Positions 56,836 through 64,000 of a stretch of 64,000 nt of DNA are shown here, in pieces (the stretch's first letter is position 1; each line of letters opens with the position of its first letter). The position numbers were made by a program, and so were the translations under genes. The stretch lies in the NCBI GenBank assembly GCA_028641055.1, contig CM054057.1:332040482-332104481 (forward strand), written 5' to 3'. The stretch comes from Alopecurus myosuroides (lineage: Eukaryota > Streptophyta > Magnoliopsida > Poales > Poaceae). The notes beneath the pieces were generated by a model, which was given only the letters and a program-made list of their open reading frames with translations, had not been told where the DNA came from and searched no databases.

Positions 56836-57366
56836 TGTCGGATATATACCAAATAGGGGTATATCAGATGGTAGTCTAAAGTGCCGGATTAGCAGGGTGG
56901 CCTAAATGGTAATGGGCTACGGTCCATTGGGCGGCCCAGTAAGCTGACGCACGGAAGCCGGATTCTAGCACGGACCATGGCCCACGTGGTACGGCTTGGA
57001 GTAGAAGGCGGATTCCTTACTTTCCAGGTTAGCACTTACCGTAGTCTTCTAGGTTTCCTTCTCTGTATGTCCTAACCCGGCTATTATATAAAGACGGACG
57101 GGAGATAAGATAGATAGACAAGAAGCTAAAGGCTAACTCGCCGAGAGGTGGATCCTTGACGAGCAGCTAACAAAACCTCACATTGTGCTCTGTATTCCCA
57201 GGCTTTAGTCCTGAATAGTGAGATTGCAGGAGTATGAACCTGGGTAGCAATGGCGAACCTGGGTAAAACGCTGTGTCATTGTCTATCGTACAATCACGTC
57301 CCCCCACTTCTCTATCGGTAGTCTCATGGCACCCCCGTCTATGAATTCTACTACGATGTCTCGACA
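56836..57366 (+). mobile_element. 3' LTR of T1
   Basis: It is 531 bp with the same termini as the 5' LTR. It differs by about twenty substitutions plus small indels, for example GGATTCCTTACTTTCC against GTACTTTCC, and by a scrambled segment after GCAGGAGTA. Confidence 0.9.
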
Positions 57367-58358
57367 GATAATTAACAATATTCCTGCATACTAGATTGAT
57401 AGTAGACACATCTACGCAAACTACTAGTATTGCACACATGAAAATAATAAGGGCAGTGATAACCATGTTACACCCTACGATCTGCCAGCAGTAGCTGTAG
57501 CAATGGCGGCAGCAGCGGTGGAAGCTGTAGCAGCGGTGGCGGTCTCGGTGACGGCAATGGCGGCCTCGGCGGCAGCAGCAGCGCGTTCGGCTTTGGTGGA
57601 CATGTTGTCGAAGAGGGCGAAGTGGTAGTAGTCGAAATAGATGAACAGCAGCGAGCAGTTGCGTAGGAGATGCTCCCCAAAAACCTAATCGCCCCTCTCC
57701 CGTACAGGATCTGGAGAGGCGGGGTTTTGGAGGCCTGCTCTCCTGTCGGCCGAGTACTCGGTTAACGAGATGGGGTCACCGTCGGCAGCAACATGAAGTA
57801 GAACAACAGTGGGCGCAAAGATGCAGGGTGTATTAGAGATTTTCTGTGTCCGCCCGAGCCTTCAATATATAGGCATAACCGAGTAGGAGAACCATCCGCT
57901 CACATAATTAATTTGCGTTAACTACAGCCGTTACCACGTGATCAATGCGGCGATTTACTGCGGGCGGTTACCACGTGATCACTACGCACCGCTGTTACCA
58001 AAATAAATGTGACGCAATTACAGACAACAATCAATATGACTTCTCATATTATTGGTGTGTCCGTTGATCTCCGTTTTCGACTGCAAAAATAAAGGCATCG
58101 GCTCGGCTTATTCCCGCAAGGCGCGACGCAGCGGGACCAGGTGGGCGGCGGAGGAGCGCAATGTGGAACACCTCCATAAGTACTCTCCCTTTATACCAGC
58201 TCACACTAGTGGAGAGATAGCTCACCTTATAAACTGGTGCAAAACTTTCCGTACTAGCAATATGTGACTAAACGCTCACCACTTGCTATGACAACATGGG
58301 TCTTAGGGATTACATAGAAATTGCTTAATGGGCTAAAAGCCCATCCCAAATTTCAGCA
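57367..58358 (-). mobile_element. Copia LTR-C, main segment (outer 5' LTR)
   Basis: It resumes after the T1 insertion (GATAA repeated at 57367-57371) and ends TTTCAGCA, followed by ATTAA (58359-58363), the outer target duplication. It contains the TATA segment at 57864-57873 and a local duplication of GGTTACCACGTGATCA-type sequence near 57930-57980 not seen in LTR-B. A 7-bp loss near 57485 ends its alanine-rich leader ORF early. Confidence 0.9.
57864..57873 (-). promoter_or_regulatory. TATA box of copia LTR-C
   Basis: CCTATATATT on the minus strand is at the same position as in LTR-B. As the outer 5' LTR it would have driven the whole array before T1 interrupted it downstream. Confidence 0.6.
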
Positions 58359-58363
58359 ATTAA

Positions 58364-59405
58364 ATAGGAAGGAAGCTCCTTCCCTCGCAACTCTGGGCGC
58401 TTGCACGACATCCACGAACCAGCCAGAAAAGGAAAGCGTCCAGCGAAAGAACTTGAGTACGGCAGGCCCCAACTGCCGGTGAACCGGGATTAGAATCCTA
58501 GCGCCGGATGTTAAGCGCCGCGCTATGGCTGCTCTTAAAACGCCGGACTCCTAAGTTTGCACCGACGCCAGAGAAACGACATGTAATTGCGTGGAAACAG
58601 AAAAACGAGCCGTATTTGGAGGAATTCCCTCGCCATCGCTCGAGCATTCGCTGGCACTTGTTTCGCTTAAGGATTTCCAGTCGTGGGCTCGGACCAATTA
58701 GCACGGTTTGTTACTTCCGCGTTCCTTCGACAGCAGCCAGCGAAGCGAGCGCTTTTCTATCCCTTTTCTCCTTTTCCGTTAGATACTTGCTTATCTAGCT
58801 ATAAGCCAATATAGCATCCCTCATGCATGTAGTCCCCTAGCCAATCACATAAGGCACTAGGACGGTTGCATCTTTTCACGGTTTCCTTCCTTCTCGTCTA
58901 TTTTTTTTTCTTTTCTCCTTAGTTATGTTCTTTTCTTTTGCCTTTTTTCTCCCCAGTTTAAGTTGTTATGGCTCTAGTTTAGATATTGTTTCCATTTTCC
59001 AATTCATCGTTCATAAATATCCGTTTTGTCTAAAAAAAAATTCCTTGTTGTGCCATGTATTCCGTCGGGCTTAGTTTTATTTTTCATCTTTAAGCAGGAT
59101 TTGATCTACTAATTTTGTAAAAAAAATCATTTCATTTGTTATTTTTTTTCACTAGGCCTATAATTTTGTTTCTTTTGTAGTCGTTAGGACTAAATTTGTG
59201 TTCCTTACTATTTTTATTTTATTTTTTTTCATTCTTTTATTTTTCCTTTCTTTCCATGTTCTTTCTTCATCTCGGTTAATTCTTTTTCTCTTCCATCTAT
59301 TATTCTGTTTTTAATCCTTTGTTGTAATTTTTTCAATATTTTCTTTCTTTTCGTCCTTCTCTTCACTCTTTTCTTTTTTCACTATTTATTCAGTCCTTTG
59401 TTGTA
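58364..59405. other. Unassigned flank, pyrimidine-rich in its second half
   Basis: 58.38-58.80 kb is GC-balanced with no recognised gene. From about 58.88 kb the plus strand is T/C-rich low-complexity DNA leading into the minisatellite. No terminal repeats or RNA genes were confirmed. Confidence 0.4.
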
Positions 59406-59632
59406 ACTTTGTTCCTATCGTTGTTATGAGATTTTGTTCCTAGCTTTTTTTTAGATTTTGTTCCTATGTCCATGGAACTTTGTTCCTATCCTTGTTTTGA
59501 GATTTTGTTCCTATGTCCATGAAACTTTGTTCCTACCCTTGTTCTAAGATTTTTGTTCATATGTCCATAAAACTTTGTTCCTACTGTTGTTCTGAGATTT
59601 TGTTCCTATGTTGTTTTGAGATTTTGTTTTGA
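59406..59632. repeat. 47-bp minisatellite
   Basis: About four to five units of the form TTTTGTTCCTATGTCCATG..., each also containing AACTTTGTTCCTA and TTGTTCTGAGA, occur in tandem. Three clear units start near 59456, 59503 and 59551. The array ends abruptly at the start of the second Tat-like copy. Confidence 0.8.
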
Positions 59633-61797
59633 GGAAGAACCCAATAAGAAACCTCCCTCTTCCAAGAAGAAGCACAAAGCTGCAAAGAAACTCCAGTATA
59701 AACTCCAGAAGAAGAAATCGGCCAATCCAGCCAATGAAAGCCCGTAAGTAGGAGATGCAAGCGGAGTAAAACCTGCGGAGAAGAAAACAAAGGAAACCCT
59801 TGTTCCGCCAATGACAGAACAAGACGAACAGGAGTTACTCCAAACACCAGTGGGACCTCACGAGCCCTTTGAAGTGCTAGAAGCCAGGAGACGAGCTCTC
59901 CAGAGGCAGCAGCAACATCTATTTCGAACTCGAGAACACCTCCAAAAAAACCCAGGATGACATCAAGGTCATGAAGGAAGAAATTGAGGAATACGAGAGA
60001 AAGAATAGATCTGGTATTAAACCTACAACGTTACCCGGAATCGCAAGACTGGAAGTACTGCCGCCAAAATAAAGGTCTCATAACCCATCTTGGCAAAAGC
60101 AGGTAAACAGCAAAGATGCCAGAGGCGAGCCAATATACAAAACCGCAGCAGAAAACGCGGAAGCAGCGTTCGCCATCCTCAACAACGATATGTACTCCAA
60201 TGGTGAAAAACTTCAAGGGGTGTATGCTTTCCTAGGAAAAGTATTGCAACAACAACAGCGGGGGCAGCAGCGATCAGTGAAGTTGCACGACGACTCCGCC
60301 CTATGTAAAACAGCTACATGCGCCGCTGGAGCACCTGGACCGGAAAAACCTAGAGATTCTAACAATTCGAAAGAGAACAAATCAGATCCGAGAAAAGACA
60401 AGACAAATCCTGACAATATGGATGAAGCGTCTGGAACCGGATCCCATCTCCCGAAACATGGAGTTAATCCTCGTGATCGGGAAGAAAAGAACCGGAATGA
60501 CGGAAAAGCAATGCCGCCTCCGAGAAACCCCGCTGAAAAAGATGGAAGACAGGATATACCTCACAGGCGTGAGAGATCCCGGACGCCCCCCAGGAATAAG
60601 GAAAGACACAGGAGTAGAACTCCACCTTATCCCAAAGGGCATGATCACGAAAGAAATAGAGAAGATCCCGGAAAAGCGCGTTTCGCGCCACAATGGAAAA
60701 GAAAGGAGCAGATCCCCTTCTGTCAATTCAGCCGGCAGATACTCCGCACACATGGATAGAGCGGAAAGAGTTGATTTATACTTCGGACCTAAGTGCTTCA
60801 CGGATAGGATCCGAAGAATAACTCTGCATTCTGGCTTCGCCAAAGTTGGTCCAACGTACCAAAAATCCACCGGTAGCACAGATCTGGATACCTTGCTTTC
60901 AGACTATTACACAGCCGTCCAAATTAACAATGGGACAGACTTGGAAGCTGTAAAGTTTCTCCCCCTAATGTTACTGGACGGAGCCAGAGACTGGATCAAT
61001 GGACTACCCTCCAGAACCGTCGATAGCTGGGATGACATGGCTAGAGTATTTACTCAGCATTTTCGGGGAACCTATAAACGCCCGAACATCATCAACGAGC
61101 TAAACCGTTGCACCCAATTTGAATACGAACCATACGTGGATTTCATCTCAAGATGGACGACAATGAAGAATAATTGCTCTGGAGTAACTGACGTTCAAGC
61201 AATGCATGCTTTCGTCAATCGCTTAAAACCCGGACTTGTACCGTTCATGATCGGTTCCAAAAAGCACAAAGATCTCGGATCTATGCTTACAACTGCCAAT
61301 GAGCATGCATCGGCCGAAGACGACATCAGAGCGAGAGGAGGCAATATCGATACCCTGATCCAGGCCAAAAAGACCCCTCGCCCTGAGAAGAAAGGAACTC
61401 CAGATGCAACACAAAAACCCAACGAAGTTAACATAGCCTTTGGAAGAGAAAATGGGAACAGGTGGAAAGGACGCAGTACAGAACCAATAAATTACACCAA
61501 GGAAGAGTGGGAAAGATAAAGTCAGAAAACTGCGTCCACCACTCGCAATTCGGGAAACCCATCCACACTAACGCACAATGCCGGCTGAACAAGCATATGA
61601 AAGGCAGTGCAGGATCCAGAAACAAAGGGAAGAATCCCAAGAGGAAATTTTCCAAGCAAAAGCCAGAAGCTGAAAAAGAAGACAGTGAATCGGACACTGA
61701 CTAAAAAATCCAGGAACAGCAGCGAAAAGGCGAGCCCAAGTTTCCGAAAGTTGATGGAGAATGTAACCTAACTTTCCTGGCAACTCCCTCAACAAAG
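59633..61797 (+). pseudogene. T2 gag
   Basis: The longest piece, 60422-61519, spans the arginine/serine-rich region and the gag domain (DSWDDMARVFTQHFRGTYKR, LNRCTQFEYEPYVDFISRW). It keeps the tryptophan codon that is TGA in T1. Stops at 59743 and 60068, a one-base insertion near 60680, a one-base loss near 61513 and a TAA near 61702 disable it. Confidence 0.85.
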
Positions 61798-62555
61798 GTG
61801 GCAAAGAGAACGCTCCGAGAAATAAACGCGGTTGTTCCTGCAACCCCGAAATTCTTGAAGTACTCAAATACACCAATCACCTGGGATCGGTCCGACCATC
61901 CCGGAAACATCCATGAACCCGACACGCAAGCTCTTGTCGTAAGCCCTATTGTCCAAAACACTAGGCTAAAAAGAGTGCTGATGGATGGAGGATCCAGCAT
62001 TAACATAATGTACCTGGATACACTGAAGCATCTGAAAATTTCCGAGACTCAGCTCAATCACACCAACATACGTTTCATGGCATCATCCCTGGCAGACAAG
62101 CACGATCCCTAGGAGAAATTTCCCTAGATGTCACCTTCGGAGAAAAATATCACTTCCGTCAGGAAAAAGTATCCTTCGAAGTTGTGCCGTTCGAAAGTGT
62201 GTATCACGCAATACTCGGACGTCCAGCTTTCGCCAAATTCATGGCGAGGTCATGTTATATTTATAACAAGCTGAAGATGTCAGGGCCCAAAGGAGGAGTA
62301 ATCACCATAACAGGAGACTTCAAATTGGCAAACGAGCTGGAAAAAGAAAACGCCCTTTGCGCTGAGAGAGTGATCGCAAAGGAAGAACTGAAGGAGCTGG
62401 CTAAAGAGGTATCGCCGATAGAAATGCCGGCAGGAAAAGAAAGCCAAAAGCCTGCAGATAGCTTCAAAGCTTCCGAGAATACAAGACAGGTAATCCTAGA
62501 TCCCAAAGATACGACAAAGTTTGTTGTAGTGGGAACTGGGATGACCGACAAATAG
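61798..62555 (+). pseudogene. T2 aspartic protease
   Basis: The catalytic-type VLMDGGSSINIMY is present near 61.98 kb. A one-base loss near 62074 shifts the frame, which recovers at about 62184 with YHAILGRPAFAKFM. It ends at TAG 62553-62555, matching the TAG in T1. Confidence 0.85.
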
Positions 62556-63428
62556 GAAAACGAGCTCATCAAGTTCCTCCGTGAGAACTGGGACATCTTC
62601 GCATGGTGTCCAGCGAACATGCCAGGCGTACCCAGGGAACTTGATGAGCATCAATTTAAGGTGATTCAGGATCGAAACCCGTCAAACAAGGTCCCCGCCG
62701 ATTCGACGGAAGAAGACGGAAGGCTATCGGCAAGGAGATTATCCGGCTTTTGACAGCATATTTTATCCTGGAAGTTATACATACTGAATGGTCAGCAAAT
62801 CCAGTATTAGTCCCGAACAAAGACAGTACTGCCCTTAGGATATGTATAGATTATACCGGCTTAAAAAAATTGTGTCCAAAAGATAGGTTTGCGTTACCGC
62901 GAATCGATCAAATAATAGACGCCACTGCAGGCTCTGAGCTTTTATGCTTTTTGGATGCATATTCCGGGTATCATAAAATACGCATTAAGGAAGAAGATCC
63001 AATCAAAACCTCCTTCATAACCCCATATGGGACGTACTATTACATAACCATCCCATTCGGCCTGAAGAACGCAGGTGCAACCTACCAGCGCTGCATGCAA
63101 CAATGTTTGCATAGTTAGATTGGCAAAAATGTCCATGTTTACGTGGACGACATTGCTGTCGTTTCCAAGGAAAAAAGACACACTCCTTGAAGATTTGCGC
63201 GAAACCTTCGAAAATTTGCGCACTTATAAAATAAAGTTAAATCCAGAGGAATAGACTCATCATAGGAATCCAAGTGCGTATTCGGGGTTCCCTCAGGAAA
63301 ACTTCTGTGTTTCATCGTTTCTCACAGAGGAATAGAAGTAAACCCAGAAAAGATCAAAAAAATCTTAAACATCTCCAAGCCCACGTGCGTAAAAGATGTA
63401 CAAAGATTAACGGGTTCTGCAGCAGCCG
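62556..63428 (+). pseudogene. T2 reverse transcriptase
   Basis: The same motifs as in T1 are visible, including CFLDAYSGYHKIRI, PFGLKNAGATYQR and YVDD (63140-63151). It differs by one-base losses near 62668 and 62680, a TAG at 63116-63118, an extra A near 63175 and an insertion of about 26 bp near 63245-63270. Confidence 0.85.
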
Positions 63429-64000
63429 TTAGAGGTTTATTAGCCGGCTAGGGGACAAAGCCCTGCCGCTGTATAAGTTGTTGAAGAAATCCGACAAATT
63501 CGAGTGGACAGAAGAAGCAGATGCAGCATTAACCAAGTTGAAAGAAACTTTGATGAAAGCTCCGATTTTGGCATCCCCAAAAGACGAAGAACCTATGCTA
63601 TTGTACCTCACGGCTACAAACCGGGTTATTAGCGCAGTGATAGTTGTGGAAAGGAAGAAAGACAAACGAAGCATACCAGACCAGCATCCGGTATACTATG
63701 TAAGCGAAGTTTTCTCCGAGTCTAAGCAAAGGTACCCACACTATCAAAAACTAGCATATGGCGTATTTTTTCACACCTCGGAAAATTCGCCATTACTTCC
63801 AAGGACATTCCATAACAGTGGTATGTAAAGCACCTCTAGGGGATATAATAAACAATGCGGAAGAAACTGACCGAGTAGCCAAATGGGGCATCGAGCTAGC
63901 AGCATTCGACATTAAGTACCAACCCAGGACGGCAATAAAATCCCAGGTTTTGGCAGATTTCATCGCCGATTGGACAGTAGCAATGGAAAAAACACCAATG
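63429..64000 (+). pseudogene. T2 RT thumb and RNase H start
   Basis: It contains DKFEWTEEADAALTKLKETL and VYYVSEVFSESKQRYPHYQK, then the same frame break at six T (63766-63771) as T1. The next frame reads into the RNase H connection region, which is cut by the window end. Confidence 0.85.

Larger units (their letters stand above)
45115..57366 (+). mobile_element. Tat-like Ty3/gypsy element T1
   Basis: A complete 12.25-kb element has LTRs at 45115-45649 and 56836-57366. It is flanked by GATAA at 45110-45114 and 57367-57371, which places it inside copia LTR-C. Sense-strand order is primer-binding site, gag, protease, reverse transcriptase, RNase H, integrase. A 4-kb 3' region then holds an antisense spliced gene and a polypurine tract. 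This layout, with a large region after integrase and an antisense ORF, fits the Tat/Retand/RIRE2 lineage. The LTRs differ at roughly twenty positions by eye plus small indels, so the insertion is not recent. All sense ORFs are broken. Confidence 0.9.
24626..58358 (-). mobile_element. Ty1/copia array with three LTRs (LTR-int-LTR-int-LTR)
   Basis: Three copies of one LTR alternate with two copies of one copia internal region, all on the minus strand. In element order they are LTR-C (58358 down to 45039, interrupted), internal 1, LTR-B (31049-30004), internal 2 and LTR-A (25549-24626). Only the outermost ends carry a target duplication: ATTAA at 24621-24625 and at 58359-58363. The LTR ends are TGCTGAAATT and CTAAATTCTTAACA (element sense). 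Two other retrotransposons lie inside it (35051-44583 and 45115-57366), each with its own 5-bp duplication. Without them the array is about 11.9 kb. Both internal regions are heavily mutated. Confidence 0.85.
59633..64000 (+). mobile_element. Tat-like element T2, 5'-truncated, runs off the window
   Basis: From GAGGAAGAACCCAATAAG the sequence is collinear with T1 from 46372, offset about 13.28 kb, to the window end. The LTR, primer site and first 700 bp of gag are missing, and the left edge is fused to a minisatellite. Some positions broken in T1 are intact here, and the reverse. Confidence 0.9.

Noticed and set aside
58475..58530. tRNA-like sequence on the minus strand (box A-like TAGCGCGGCGC and box B-like GATTCTAATCC)
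   Set aside because: The two boxes are only about 17 bases apart, too close for a tRNA. No acceptor stem or anticodon loop can be drawn, and no SINE tail is visible.
59406..59632. CRISPR-like array
   Set aside because: The units are contiguous 47-bp tandem repeats without unique spacers. The context is a plant genome.
1..64000. A new multi-gene defence, biosynthetic or signalling system
   Set aside because: Apart from the F-box gene, every recognisable coding region belongs to a known class of retroelement, and no co-oriented cluster of unfamiliar intact genes is present.

Overview
The window looks like plant nuclear DNA from a large-genome grass, most likely Triticeae (wheat, barley or a relative). 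This rests on the dense nesting of grass-type LTR retrotransposons, several Stowaway MITEs with CTCCCTCC ends, two L1-type LINEs, and one intron-containing F-box/FBD gene. No bacterial-type gene organisation is present. Family names from Triticeae repeat collections are used only as likenesses, because no search could be run.

Layout. 1-5.6 kb: 3' end of a plus-strand Athila-like Ty3/gypsy element with its LTR, apparently inserted into a related LTR. 5.6-8.6 kb: gene-like but unassigned DNA and one MITE. 8.6-10.1 kb: a 5'-truncated LINE with a perfect 15-bp target duplication, sitting just upstream of the only intact cellular gene, an F-box/FBD gene of three exons (10.29-12.06 kb). 12.5-16.4 kb: a MITE, then a 3.75-kb element with Stowaway/mariner ends and no visible transposase. 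17.1-24.0 kb: an essentially full-length minus-strand LINE with decayed ORF1 and ORF2.

24.6-58.4 kb: the main structure, one Ty1/copia insertion with three LTRs (LTR-internal-LTR-internal-LTR, minus strand). The whole 33.7-kb block is bounded by the same 5-bp duplication, ATTAA. Two younger elements lie inside it. A 9.5-kb minus-strand gypsy element (35.05-44.58 kb) has gag, protease and an Athila-type extra ORF but no reverse transcriptase or integrase. A 12.25-kb plus-strand Tat-like gypsy element (45.1-57.4 kb) has gag-protease-RT-RNase H-integrase plus an antisense, spliced, six-exon gene with its own TATA box between integrase and the 3' LTR. 58.4-59.6 kb: unassigned DNA and a 47-bp minisatellite abutting a second, 5'-truncated Tat-like copy that runs off the window at 64.0 kb.

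Nearly all coding capacity is retroelement-derived and broken. The two Tat-like copies share ORF breaks, which suggests they descend from an already defective master. No new enzymatic or defence system was found. The most notable observations are the tri-LTR copia array with nested younger insertions, the antisense spliced gene, the LINE insertion into the F-box promoter, and the LTR-encoded leader ORF of the copia element.
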